Origin: Rhodocyclales bacterium
Lineage (GTDB): Bacteria > Pseudomonadota > Gammaproteobacteria > Burkholderiales > Rhodocyclaceae
DNA length: 64,000 bases
Direction of reading: 5' to 3'
Assembly (NCBI GenBank): GCA_003105015.1
Contig: PQAF01000032.1
Span: 1-64,000 of the forward strand
In this document: positions 51,876 through 60,111 of the stretch, piece by piece
Layout: each line of letters opens with the position of its first letter
Position numbering within the stretch: position 1 is the stretch's first letter
Notes under the pieces: model-generated
The model's input: the letters and a program-made list of their open reading frames with translations, nothing else
Database searches by the model: none
What the model was told of the DNA's origin: nothing
Made by a program: the position numbers and the translations under genes

Positions 51876-51896
51876 ATGATCCATAATATGAATCAT
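51876..51896. promoter_or_regulatory. 21-bp palindrome upstream of padB (putative operator)
   Basis: ATGATCCATA, central A, TATGAATCAT: a near-perfect palindrome (one mismatched pair) that overlaps a CATAAT candidate -10 element. The position between the FNR box and padB suggests the site of a specific repressor. Half-sites resemble the TGATTC/GAATCA elements of PaaX operators, but the spacing differs. Confidence 0.6.
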
Positions 51897-51955
51897 CAAA
51901 AAGAGCATCCCGCGGCAACCGGCATTGAGGCGGCGGTCGCGCCAAGGAGGAGTCG

Positions 51956-52021
51956 ATGAAAAGCATTCTTCACGTCATGGCCATGACATGGCGTATCACG
52001 ATGCCCGGACGGGCCGTCTGA
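51956..52021 (+). CDS. Leader peptide coupled to padB
   Basis: A 21-codon frame (starts MKSILHVMAM) with a strong AAGGAGGAG ribosome-binding site 5 bases upstream of its ATG. Its TGA is 2 bases before the padB ATG. padB has no good ribosome-binding site of its own there, so translation may reach it by coupling from this frame. It is in a different frame from padB, so it is not an extension of it. No similarity to known leader peptides is apparent. Confidence 0.55.
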   Translation: MKSILHVMAMTWRITMPGRAV

Positions 52022-52023
52022 CC

Positions 52024-54747
52024 ATGGCCGCCGCCAGGAACGTCAAGAAAGTCCCGCAGTACTGCTACCAGTGCGTGGCGGGCCCCGACCTCCTCACCGT
52101 CAAGGTGGAGGACGGCGTCGCCACCGAGGTCGAGCCGAACTTCTCCGCCTGCAGCGTGCATCCCGGCGCCGGCAAGTGCTGCGTCAAGGCCTACGGCATC
52201 ATCCAGAAGACCTACAACCCGAACCGGGTGCTGCAGCCGATGAAGCGCACCAACCCGAAGAAGGGGCGCCACGAGGAACCCGGCTTCGTGCCGATCTCCT
52301 GGGAGGAAGCCTTCGGCATCGTCGCCGGCAAGCTCAACGAGGTCCGCGCCAGGGGGCTCATCGACGAGGTCGGCTATCCGCGCGTGGCGGCCAGCTTCGG
52401 CGGCGGCGGCACGCCGACCTACTACATGGGCACCTTCCCGGCCTTCCTCTCGGCCTGGGGCCCGGTGGACTTCAGCTTCGGCAGCGGCCAGGGCGTCAAG
52501 TGCTACCACTCCGAGCACCTCTACGGCGAGCTGTGGCACCGCGCCTTCACCGTCTCGGCCGACACGCCGAGCTGCGAATACATGCTGTCCTTCGGCGCCA
52601 ACTCGGAAGCCTCCGCCGGCGTGGCCGGTACCTGGCGCCACGGCGAAGCGCGCGCCCGCGGCATGAAGCGCGTGCAGCTCGAGCCGCACATCTCCGTCAC
52701 CGGCGCCGCCTCGGCGGAATGGGTGCCGATCAAGCCGAAGACCGACGCGGCCTTCCTCTACGGCCTCATCCACGTCATGCTGCACGAGCAGCCGCGCACG
52801 CGCCTCGACGTCGATTTCCTCAAGCACCACACCGGCTCGCCCTACCTGGTCGGGCCGCACGGCTTCTACCTGCGCGACCCCGCCACGAAGAAGCCGCTGC
52901 TGTGGGACGCCAAGCGCAACGCCGCCGTGCCCTTCGACACCCCGGACGCCGACCCGGCGCTGGAAGGCAGCTTTACGCTGGATGCGCTGGAAGTCGGCGC
53001 CGACGGCGAGGAATGGCTGCACCAGGGCATTGCCGCGGACACCAGCTTCAGCATGCTGGTCGCCCACATGAAGCCCTACACGCCGGAGTGGGCCGACGGC
53101 ATCTGCGACATCCGCCCGGGCACGGTGCGCCGCATCGCCAACGAATACCTCGACCATGCCCGCATCGGCGAGACCGTCGAGATCGAGGGCGTCACGCTGC
53201 CCTTCCGGCCGGTGGCCATCGCGCTGGGCAAGACCGTCACCAACGGCTGGGGCGGCTACGAATGCTGCTGGGCGCGCACCCTCATCGCCTGCCTCGTCGG
53301 CGGCCTGGAAGTGCCGGGCGGCACGCTCGGCACCACGGTACGCCTGAACCGGCCGGCCACCTCGCGCCAGGCCAGCGTCAAGAAGGGCGAGGACGGCTTC
53401 ATGCATTTCCCCATGAACCCGACCGCCAAGGGCACCTGGCGCAAGGAGCCGGCGGTGCGCAACGCGCACAGCACGCTGGTGCCGCTCTCCGCCAATTCGC
53501 CCTGGAGCACGGCGCTCGGGCCGACCCACCTCGCCTGGATGTTCCGCAAGCAGTCGCCGGAGAACTGGCCGAAGGTCACCGCCCCCGCGATCTGGTTCTG
53601 CTACCGCACCAATCCCTCGATCTCCTTCTGGGACACCCAGGCCATCGTCGAGCGCGTGGCGGAGTTCCCCTTCATCGTCGCCTTCGCCTACACGCGCGAC
53701 GAGACCAACCACATGGCCGACGTGCTGCTGCCCGAGTGCACCGACATCGAGAGCACCCAGCTCCTGCGCGTCGGCGGCACCAAGTTCATGGAGCAGTTCT
53801 GGGACCACGAGGGCTACGTGCTGCGCCAGCCCGCCGTCGCGCCGCAGGGCGAGTCGAAGGACTTCACCGACATCGCCACCGAGCTGGCCGAGCGCACCGG
53901 CCTGCTGCGCGAGTACAACGAGGCCATCAACCGCGGCGCCGCCGGCGTAGTGCTCTCCAACCACACCTGGGACTTCAAGCTCGATCCGGAGAAGAAGCAC
54001 GACGCCGCCACCATCTGGGACCATGCCTGCCGCGCCGCCAGCGCCGAGCTGACCGACGGCCGCGAGACCGACGGCCTCGACTGGTACAAGGAGAAGGGCC
54101 TGCGCACGCGGCCCATCTCGCGCCTGACCTGGTACCTCTTCCCCGAGCTGAAGAAGCAGGGCATCCGCTTCGAGCTGCCCTACCAGGAGCAGCTCCTGCG
54201 CATCGGCATCCAGCTCGGCCGCCGCCTGCACGAGAACGGCATCGAATGGTGGAACACCCAGCTCACCGAGTACCAGGCGCTGCCGCCGATCAAGGATTTC
54301 CCCGGCGTCTGGGAGAAGGACACCGCCGCGCACGGCACGCTCGGCGACTTCCCGTTCTGGCTGATCACCTCGCGCAGCATGCAGTACGCCTGGGGCAGCA
54401 ACGTCGGCATCCAGCTGATGGACGAGGTCGGCAGCAACCTGCGCGGCCACGGCGGCGTCGTCATCAACACGCAGCGCGCGCACGAGCTGGGCATCGCCGA
54501 GGGCGACATGGTCGAGGTGACCTCCTACCTCAAGTCGACCAGGGGCCCGGCCATCCTGCGCCAGGGCATCCGCCCCGACACGCTGCTGATGATCGGCCAG
54601 TTCGACCACTGGGTGACGCCCTACGCCAAGGACATGAAGGCGCCGTCGATGAACGGCCTCGTGCCGATGAACATCGCCCTCACCGACGCCACCGGCTCCG
54701 CCGCCGACCTCGTGCGCGTGGGCGTGAAGAAACTGGAGGCAGCGTAA
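52024..54747 (+). CDS. padB: Phenylacetyl-CoA:acceptor oxidoreductase, molybdopterin subunit
   Basis: A 907-residue member of the DMSO reductase family. N-terminal cluster ligands lie in YCYQCVAG and SACSVHPGAGKCCVKAYG; NPNRVLQPMKR and the C-terminal MGD-binding domain (VINTQRAHELGIAEGDMVEV) follow. No twin-arginine signal is present, as expected for a cytoplasmic CoA-ester substrate. With PadC and PadD it oxidises phenylacetyl-CoA to phenylglyoxylate without oxygen. Start at 52024 or 12 codons earlier at 51988. Confidence 0.93.
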   Translation: MAAARNVKKVPQYCYQCVAGPDLLTVKVEDGVATEVEPNFSACSVHPGAGKCCVKAYGIIQKTYNPNRVLQPMKRTNPKKGRHEEPGFVPISWEEAFGIVAGKLNEVRARGLIDEVGYPRVAASFGGGGTPTYYMGTFPAFLSAWGPVDFSFGSGQGVKCYHSEHLYGELWHRAFTVSADTPSCEYMLSFGANSEASAGVAGTWRHGEARARGMKRVQLEPHISVTGAASAEWVPIKPKTDAAFLYGLIHVMLHEQPRTRLDVDFLKHHTGSPYLVGPHGFYLRDPATKKPLLWDAKRNAAVPFDTPDADPALEGSFTLDALEVGADGEEWLHQGIAADTSFSMLVAHMKPYTPEWADGICDIRPGTVRRIANEYLDHARIGETVEIEGVTLPFRPVAIALGKTVTNGWGGYECCWARTLIACLVGGLEVPGGTLGTTVRLNRPATSRQASVKKGEDGFMHFPMNPTAKGTWRKEPAVRNAHSTLVPLSANSPWSTALGPTHLAWMFRKQSPENWPKVTAPAIWFCYRTNPSISFWDTQAIVERVAEFPFIVAFAYTRDETNHMADVLLPECTDIESTQLLRVGGTKFMEQFWDHEGYVLRQPAVAPQGESKDFTDIATELAERTGLLREYNEAINRGAAGVVLSNHTWDFKLDPEKKHDAATIWDHACRAASAELTDGRETDGLDWYKEKGLRTRPISRLTWYLFPELKKQGIRFELPYQEQLLRIGIQLGRRLHENGIEWWNTQLTEYQALPPIKDFPGVWEKDTAAHGTLGDFPFWLITSRSMQYAWGSNVGIQLMDEVGSNLRGHGGVVINTQRAHELGIAEGDMVEVTSYLKSTRGPAILRQGIRPDTLLMIGQFDHWVTPYAKDMKAPSMNGLVPMNIALTDATGSAADLVRVGVKKLEAA

Positions 54748-55394
54748 TGGCCCGCTACATCATGACCGTCGACCTGCGCCGCTGCATCGGCTGCCAGACC
54801 TGCACGGCCGCCTGCCGCCACGCCAACGCCACGCCGCCGGGCGTGCAGTGGCGCAAGGTGCTCGACATCGAGAGCGGCGAGTTCCCCGACGTGCGCAGGA
54901 GCTTCGTGCCGGTCGGCTGCATGCACTGCGCCAATCCGCCCTGCATGCACGTCTGCCCGTCCACCGCCACCTACCAGCGCGCCGACGGCCTCGTCGGCAT
55001 CGACTACGACCTGTGCATCGGCTGCGGCTACTGCGCCGTCGCCTGCCCCTACCAGGCGCGCTACATCGTGCACAAGCGCGAGTTCGCCTACGGCGAGCGC
55101 CCGACCGAGCAGGAGGAGGCGCGCTTCGACCCGAAGCGCATGTCGGCGGCGAACAAGTGCACCTTCTGCAGCGACCGCGTCGACTATGCCAAGGAGCACG
55201 GCCTCACCCCCGGCGTCGATCCCGAGGTGACGCCGGCCTGCGTGAACTCCTGCATCGCCGGCGTGCTGGCCTTCGGCGACCGCGAGGACCCGAACAGCAA
55301 CGTCTCGCAGCTGCTGGCCGAGAACCAGTTCTTCCGCATGCACGAGGAGCTCGGCACCGACCCGGGCATGTACTACATCTTCGACAGCAAATGA
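54747..55394 (+). CDS. padC: Phenylacetyl-CoA:acceptor oxidoreductase, iron-sulfur subunit
   Basis: A 215-residue DmsB/NrfC-like electron-transfer protein with four [4Fe-4S] motifs (CIGCQTCTAACRHAN, CMHCANPPCMHVCP, CIGCGYCAVACPYQ, and a split fourth one with CTFCSDR). Transfers electrons from PadB toward PadD. Its ATG overlaps the padB stop (TAATG). Its own TGA overlaps the ATG of a 40-codon frame that crosses the following hairpin. Confidence 0.94.
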   Translation: MARYIMTVDLRRCIGCQTCTAACRHANATPPGVQWRKVLDIESGEFPDVRRSFVPVGCMHCANPPCMHVCPSTATYQRADGLVGIDYDLCIGCGYCAVACPYQARYIVHKREFAYGERPTEQEEARFDPKRMSAANKCTFCSDRVDYAKEHGLTPGVDPEVTPACVNSCIAGVLAFGDREDPNSNVSQLLAENQFFRMHEELGTDPGMYYIFDSK

Positions 55395-55409
55395 GATCGA
55401 AACCTTTTA

Positions 55410-55491
55410 ACCACGGCGGGCACGGCGACACGGCGATGAAACACGATTTCCAGTTTCTGCCTTTTCGCCGTGTCGCCGTGCCCGCCGTGGT
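55410..55491. repeat. Intergenic palindromic repeat, family 1 (copy 2)
   Basis: A 26-bp perfect inverted repeat (arms 55410-55435 and 55466-55491, starting ACCACGGCGGGCACGGCG) in the padC-padD gap. Same family as the repeat at 5113-5173. The gap is open in frame from 55391 to 55513, from the padC stop to the padD start. Confidence 0.93.
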
Positions 55492-55509
55492 GAATACGGA
55501 GTGTCAATC

Positions 55510-56406
55510 ATGAGCGACGTGAAAATCCCGCCCGGCCGCGTCACGCCCTGGCACCAGACCAACTGGGACTGGCGCGCCGCCGGCAACTTCATCGGCGGCG
55601 GCAGCGGCACCGGCCTGCTGTTCTTCGCCACCCTGGCGGCGGGCAGCGCCGACGCCTACCGCATCATGGCCCTCGTCGCGCTGGCCTTCATCGGCGGCGG
55701 CCTCACCTGCGTCTGGCTGGAGATCGGCAAGCCCTTCCGCGCCATCAACGTCTTCTTTCACCCGCACACCTCGTGGATGACGCGCGAGGGCATGGTGGCG
55801 GTGCCGGTGTTCCTCTGCGGTCTCGCCGCGGCCTGGTTCGGCGGCGGCATTTTCGTCGGCATGGCGGCGCTGCTCGGCATCGTTTTCCTTTATTGCCAGG
55901 GACGCATCCTGCAGGCCTCGAAGGGCATACCCGCCTGGCGCGAGCCGAAGATCGTGCCGCTGATCCTGTCCACCGGCTTCGTCGAGGGCGCCGGCCTGGC
56001 CGCCGTCCTCTCCGCCGTGCTGCCGGGCGAGGGCCCGCGCTGGATCGCCGGCGTGCTGCTCGGCGCCCTGATCCTGCGCCGCATCGCCTGGACCATGTAT
56101 TTCAAGGCGGTCGAGCAGAGCGGACTGCCGAAGAAGGCCATGGACGTGCTGCGCCCTTTCGGCGCCAAGTTCGAGATGCTCGGCCAGCTGGCGCCGGAGA
56201 TCCTCATCGTCGCCGGCATCTTCTACGGCGCCGTGCTGCCCGGACTGACTTTGGTCGCCGGCCTCGTCGCCGCGGCATCCGGCTGGTGGCTGAAGTACAC
56301 CATCGTCGCGCGCGCGGCCTACAATCAGGGCTATGCGTTGCCGGTCCTGCCCGTGCGCGGGCAGGGCGAAGTCAAGCCGGGCATCAAGCCGGGCTGGACC
56401 AAGTAA
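55510..56406 (+). CDS. padD: Phenylacetyl-CoA:acceptor oxidoreductase, membrane anchor subunit
   Basis: A 298-residue NrfD/DmsC-like integral membrane protein with about eight hydrophobic helices, starting near GGGSGTGLLFFATLAAG. It anchors PadBC and passes electrons to quinone. ATG at 55510 has GGAG upstream and overlaps the stop of the bridging frame. A weak copy of the dispersed element lies at 56230-56254. Confidence 0.92.
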   Translation: MSDVKIPPGRVTPWHQTNWDWRAAGNFIGGGSGTGLLFFATLAAGSADAYRIMALVALAFIGGGLTCVWLEIGKPFRAINVFFHPHTSWMTREGMVAVPVFLCGLAAAWFGGGIFVGMAALLGIVFLYCQGRILQASKGIPAWREPKIVPLILSTGFVEGAGLAAVLSAVLPGEGPRWIAGVLLGALILRRIAWTMYFKAVEQSGLPKKAMDVLRPFGAKFEMLGQLAPEILIVAGIFYGAVLPGLTLVAGLVAAASGWWLKYTIVARAAYNQGYALPVLPVRGQGEVKPGIKPGWTK

Positions 56407-56470
56407 AACAGAGCCGGTTCGACCGGCCCCGATATCCCCCCGACAGAGATTCTCCAGGAGGAGAACGGGG

Positions 56471-57043
56471 ATGTACGAAATCAGAATTCATGGCCGTGGC
56501 GGCCAGGGCGCGGTGCTCGCCGGCGGCATCCTTGCCGCTGCGCTGGTCAACGAGGGCAAGTTCGTCGTTGCCGTGCCGTCCTTTGGCTTCGAGCGGCGCG
56601 GCGCGCCGGTGGCGAGCTTCCTGCGCATGGACACGCGCGAGATCCGGCAGATGACCAACATCTACCGGCCCGACTGCGTGCTGTGCATCGATCCCACGGT
56701 CGGCCGCGCGGTGAACGTCTTCGACGGCATCAAGGACAACGGCACCTGGATCCAGACCACCGCCAAGCCGATCGGCGAACTGCAGGTGCCGGACAAGGTC
56801 GCCGCCGTCGGCCTGTGCGACGCCGTCTCCATCGCCCTCGAGATCTTCAAGCGGCCGATCACCAACACCCTGATGCTCGGCGCCTTCGCCAAGACTACCG
56901 GCCTCGTCTCGCTCGATTCCCTGCGCGCCGCGGTGGAGGACTCCGACTTCCGCGACGCCGGCCTCAAGCAGAACCTGCTGGCGCTCGAGCGCGGCTACAA
57001 CGAGACCATCGTGCACAAGATCGAGAGGAAGGTGGCGGCATGA
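56471..57043 (+). CDS. padE: Phenylglyoxylate:acceptor oxidoreductase, gamma subunit
   Basis: A 190-residue gamma-type subunit of the 2-oxoacid oxidoreductase family (MYEIRIHGRGGQGAVLAGGILAAALVNEG). A clear GGAGGAG ribosome-binding site precedes the ATG. Part of the five-subunit enzyme that oxidatively decarboxylates phenylglyoxylate to benzoyl-CoA. Coupled to padF (ATGA). Confidence 0.92.
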   Translation: MYEIRIHGRGGQGAVLAGGILAAALVNEGKFVVAVPSFGFERRGAPVASFLRMDTREIRQMTNIYRPDCVLCIDPTVGRAVNVFDGIKDNGTWIQTTAKPIGELQVPDKVAAVGLCDAVSIALEIFKRPITNTLMLGAFAKTTGLVSLDSLRAAVEDSDFRDAGLKQNLLALERGYNETIVHKIERKVAA

Positions 57044-57333
57044 CGACCAAGCAGTCCTACCCGATGTTCGACGCCTCGCAGGTCCCCGGCGACCTGTGCC
57101 CGATCGCCACCAAGATGAACCCCATGCTGCCGGGCGACTGGCGCAGCATGAAGCCGGTGGTCGACCGCGCCAAGTGCGTGAAATGCGCCGTCTGCTGGCT
57201 CTACTGCCCGGTGCAATGCGTGGTCGAGAAGGCCGCCTGGTTCGACTTCAACCTCGCCACCTGCAAGGGCTGCGGCATCTGCGCGAAAGAGTGCCCGCAG
57301 CGGGCGATCACGATGATCGAGGAGGCAGCATGA
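57040..57333 (+). CDS. padF: Phenylglyoxylate:acceptor oxidoreductase, delta (ferredoxin) subunit
   Basis: A 97-residue ferredoxin-like subunit with two [4Fe-4S] motifs, CVKCAVCWLYCPVQC and CKGCGICAKECPQR. It is the delta subunit of the pad-type oxidoreductase. Its TGA overlaps an ATG (57330) that opens a frame through the following repeat. Confidence 0.92.
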   Translation: MTTKQSYPMFDASQVPGDLCPIATKMNPMLPGDWRSMKPVVDRAKCVKCAVCWLYCPVQCVVEKAAWFDFNLATCKGCGICAKECPQRAITMIEEAA

Positions 57334-57356
57334 GCGAAACATTCTGCCAACTGCCA

Positions 57357-57460
57357 TTCCCCCCTTTGAAAAAGGGGGGTGAGGGGGGATTTATCGGCGG
57401 CGATCGGTTGATGACGGCCTTGAGAAATCCCCCCCGGCCCCCCTTTTGCAAAGGGGGGAG
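57357..57460. repeat. Intergenic palindromic repeat, family 2 (copy 1)
   Basis: Two C- and G-rich arms (CCCCCCTTTG, then AAAAAGGGGGG, and its inverse around CCCCCTTTTGCAAAGG) separated by about 35 bases form a long imperfect hairpin in the padF-padG gap. Copy 2 is at 59966-60067. This type of CCCCCCTTT/AAAGGGGGG repeat is common in many genomes. Confidence 0.88.
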
Positions 57461-57483
57461 TTTTACGTTCGCGGAGGCCTGCC

Positions 57484-58707
57484 ATGTCTGCCGTCCTTAA
57501 ACCGAAACCGAAGGCCATCGTCTGCGACGGCAACGAGGCCGCCGCCTGGGCGGTCACCCTGGCGCGCGTCGACATGGTCGCCGTGTATCCCATCACCCCG
57601 CAGTCCTCGCTGGTCGAATACCTCGCCAAGTTCGTCGCCGACGGCAAGCTCAACGCCGAGATCGTCGACGTCGAGGGCGAGCATTCGGTGCTCTCCGTGC
57701 TGCACGGCGGCGTGCTCGCCGGCGCGCGCGCCTACACCGGCACCTGCGGGCCCGGCCTCGCCTTCATGTTCGAGCCGTATCTGCGCACGCCCGGCCTGCG
57801 CATGCCGATGGTGATGTCCATCGTCACCCGCGACACCCTGACGCCGCAGAGCGTCTGGGGCGGCCACCAGGACGCCATGAGCGTGCGCGAGGTCGGCTGG
57901 ATCCAGATGTACTGCGAGACCGTGCAGGAGGTGCTCGACACCACCATCCTGGCCTACAAGGTCGCCGAGCACCGCGACGTCATGCTGCCGGTGAACGTCT
58001 GCCACGACGGCAACTACCTCTCCTACGGCGCTGCGCGCGTCGAACTGCCGACGCAGGAGGAAGTCGACGCCTTCCTGCCGCCGCCGTCCACCAACTGGCA
58101 CGCCGCCCTCGATCCCTCGCGGCCGATGGCCATCGACCCGCTCACCGGCGGCGCCGGCGGCCCCGGCCCGTCGCTGTTCGTGCGCTATCGCAAGGGCCAG
58201 TGCGCCGGCATGCAGAATGCGCTCGCCGTCATCGAGCAGGCCCATGAAGACTGGGCGCGTATCGTCGGCCGCCGCCATGCGCCGCTGGTGGAGTCCTACC
58301 GCATGGACGACGCCGAGGTCGCGCTGGTCACCCTCGGCTCCATGACCGGCGCCGCCAAGGACGCGGTGGACGAAGCGCGCGACCGCGGCCAGCGCGTCGG
58401 CCTGGTCAAGGTCAAGACCTACCGCCCCTTCCCCGTGCAGGCCGTGGCGAAGGCACTCTCCGGCGTCAAGGCCGTCGGCGTGGTCGACCGCTCGGTGAGC
58501 TTCGGCTGGAACTGCGGCCCGCTCTACCAGGACGTCATCGGCGCCCTGCAGTTCGCCGCGCAGCGCCCGGCCGCCATGAGCTTCATCGGCGGGCTGGCCG
58601 GCGCCGACATCACCACCGACCACTTCGGCCGCGCCATCGAGCGCGTGCAGGCGCTGGCCAAGGACGGCCAGGTCGGCGAGACGGTCTGGCTGAACGAGAA
58701 GGACTGA
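57484..58707 (+). CDS. padG: Phenylglyoxylate:acceptor oxidoreductase, alpha subunit
   Basis: A 407-residue alpha subunit (AVYPITPQSSLVEYLAKF, GTCGPGLAFMFEP). It binds the 2-oxoacid together with TPP-bearing PadI. Start at 57484 within a GGAGG context (GCGGAGGCCTGCC). The gap to padF contains a family 2 repeat, and an ATG in the ATGA overlap of padF (57330) opens a 56-codon frame that ends 17 bases inside padG. Confidence 0.92.
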   Translation: MSAVLKPKPKAIVCDGNEAAAWAVTLARVDMVAVYPITPQSSLVEYLAKFVADGKLNAEIVDVEGEHSVLSVLHGGVLAGARAYTGTCGPGLAFMFEPYLRTPGLRMPMVMSIVTRDTLTPQSVWGGHQDAMSVREVGWIQMYCETVQEVLDTTILAYKVAEHRDVMLPVNVCHDGNYLSYGAARVELPTQEEVDAFLPPPSTNWHAALDPSRPMAIDPLTGGAGGPGPSLFVRYRKGQCAGMQNALAVIEQAHEDWARIVGRRHAPLVESYRMDDAEVALVTLGSMTGAAKDAVDEARDRGQRVGLVKVKTYRPFPVQAVAKALSGVKAVGVVDRSVSFGWNCGPLYQDVIGALQFAAQRPAAMSFIGGLAGADITTDHFGRAIERVQALAKDGQVGETVWLNEKD

Positions 58708-58709
58708 CC

Positions 58710-59951
58710 ATGACACAGACTGAATACCTCATCGTCGGCGCCAGCCACGCCGCGCTCTCCGCCCTCCAGGCCATCCGCATGCAGGACGCCGAGGGCAGCA
58801 TCACCATGGTGACGCGCGACGACGCGCTGCCGTATTCACCGACCGTGCTGCCCTACGTGGTGTCCGGCCGCTCGGCGCCCGAGCGCGTCGCGCTCAAGGA
58901 CGGCGCCTGGTTCGAGCAGCACAAGGTTGGCTTCATCCGCGGCGCCGCCGTCACCGCGCTGGACGCCGCCGCGAAGCGCGCGAAGCTCTCCAGCGGCGAG
59001 GAGATCGCCTACGGCAAGCTGCTGCTCGCCACCGGCGCGGCGCCGATCCTGCCGCCGGTTCCCGGCCTGAAGGATGTGAAGTTCCATGTCCTGCGCAGCC
59101 TCGACGATGCGGTGAAGCTGAATAAGGCCCTGCCGAACACGAAGCAGGCCGTCGTGCTCGGCGCCGGCCTCGTCGGCATGCACGCCGCCGAGAACCTCGC
59201 CAAGGCCGGCGCCGCGGTCACCGTGGTGGAAATGCAGCCGCGCGTGCTCGCCGGCTATTTCGACGCCGAGGCTTCTTCGATCATCGAAGCCGCCTTCGCC
59301 GCCAAGGGCGTCAAGCTCATGCTCGGCGCAAAAGTCAGTCGCTGCGAGACGGCGGGGCAGGGCGTGCGCGTCGCCACCGACGGCGATGCGGCGCTCGACG
59401 CCGATCTGCTACTGGTCGCCGCCGGCGTGGCGCCGGTCACCGACTTCCTCGCCGGCTCCGGCGTGGCGATAGACCGCGGCGTGCTGGTCGACGACACCAT
59501 GCGCAGCAGCGCGGACGGCATCTGGGCCGCCGGCGACGTCGCCCAGGCGAAAGGCTTCTACGACGAAGCGAAGACCCTCAACGGCATCCTGCCCAGCGCC
59601 GTCGAGCAGGGCCGGATCGCCGGCATGGCCATGGCCGGCGACCCGGCCGTCAAGCCCTGGCCCGGCGGCGTGCCGCTCAACACCTACACCTTCTTCGGCC
59701 AGCAGGCGGTCTCCGTCGGCAGCCAGGACGCCGGCGAAGTCGTCAGGAAAGAAGCCGACGCCAAGCATTACCTGAAGATCGTCATGCAGGACAACCGTTT
59801 GACCGGCATCTTCGGCATCAACGTGCCCTTCGACCCGGGCGTGATGTGGGAGCTCATCCTGCGCCGCATCGACCTCGCGCCGGTGCGCGAGGCCTTCATC
59901 GCCGATCCGCAGAAGACGGCGCGCAGCATCATGTCGAAGACGTGGCGATGA
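58710..59951 (+). CDS. padH: Phenylglyoxylate:acceptor oxidoreductase, FAD/NAD(P) subunit
   Basis: A 413-residue flavoprotein. The FAD site starts IVGASHAALSALQAI; the NAD(P) site is VVLGAGLVGMHAAENLAKAG; the FAD-contacting GIWAAGDVAQ is near the C-terminus. It passes electrons from the ferredoxin-type subunits to NAD(P). Contains a weak copy of the dispersed element (59328-59353). Its TGA overlaps an ATG at 59948. Confidence 0.92.
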   Translation: MTQTEYLIVGASHAALSALQAIRMQDAEGSITMVTRDDALPYSPTVLPYVVSGRSAPERVALKDGAWFEQHKVGFIRGAAVTALDAAAKRAKLSSGEEIAYGKLLLATGAAPILPPVPGLKDVKFHVLRSLDDAVKLNKALPNTKQAVVLGAGLVGMHAAENLAKAGAAVTVVEMQPRVLAGYFDAEASSIIEAAFAAKGVKLMLGAKVSRCETAGQGVRVATDGDAALDADLLLVAAGVAPVTDFLAGSGVAIDRGVLVDDTMRSSADGIWAAGDVAQAKGFYDEAKTLNGILPSAVEQGRIAGMAMAGDPAVKPWPGGVPLNTYTFFGQQAVSVGSQDAGEVVRKEADAKHYLKIVMQDNRLTGIFGINVPFDPGVMWELILRRIDLAPVREAFIADPQKTARSIMSKTWR

Positions 59952-59965
59952 ACACCCGGACCCAA

Positions 59966-60067
59966 ATTCCCCTCTTTGAAAAAGGAGGGGCAGGGGGGAT
60001 TTCGAGGCGGATGTTTCCTTTCGACGGCCTGGAAATCCTCCCTGTCCCTCCTTTGCCAAAGGAGGGG
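59966..60067. repeat. Intergenic palindromic repeat, family 2 (copy 2)
   Basis: ATTCCCCTCTTTGAAAAAGG and GGGGCAGGGGGGATT on the left, with the inverse at 60032-60067 (TCCTCCCTGTCCCTCCTTTG). It fills the padH-padI gap and is related to the repeat at 57357-57460. A 55-codon frame (59948-60115) runs through it. Confidence 0.88.
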
Positions 60068-60111
60068 ACCCACGGAATTTGTGCCGTTGCTGCAATACTG
60101 GAACTATCCTC

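Noticed and set aside
57330..57500. Separate small protein gene between padF and padG
   Set aside because: Most of its codons come from the palindromic repeat. It is treated as a bridging frame, not a protein gene, as are 55391-55513 and 59948-60115.
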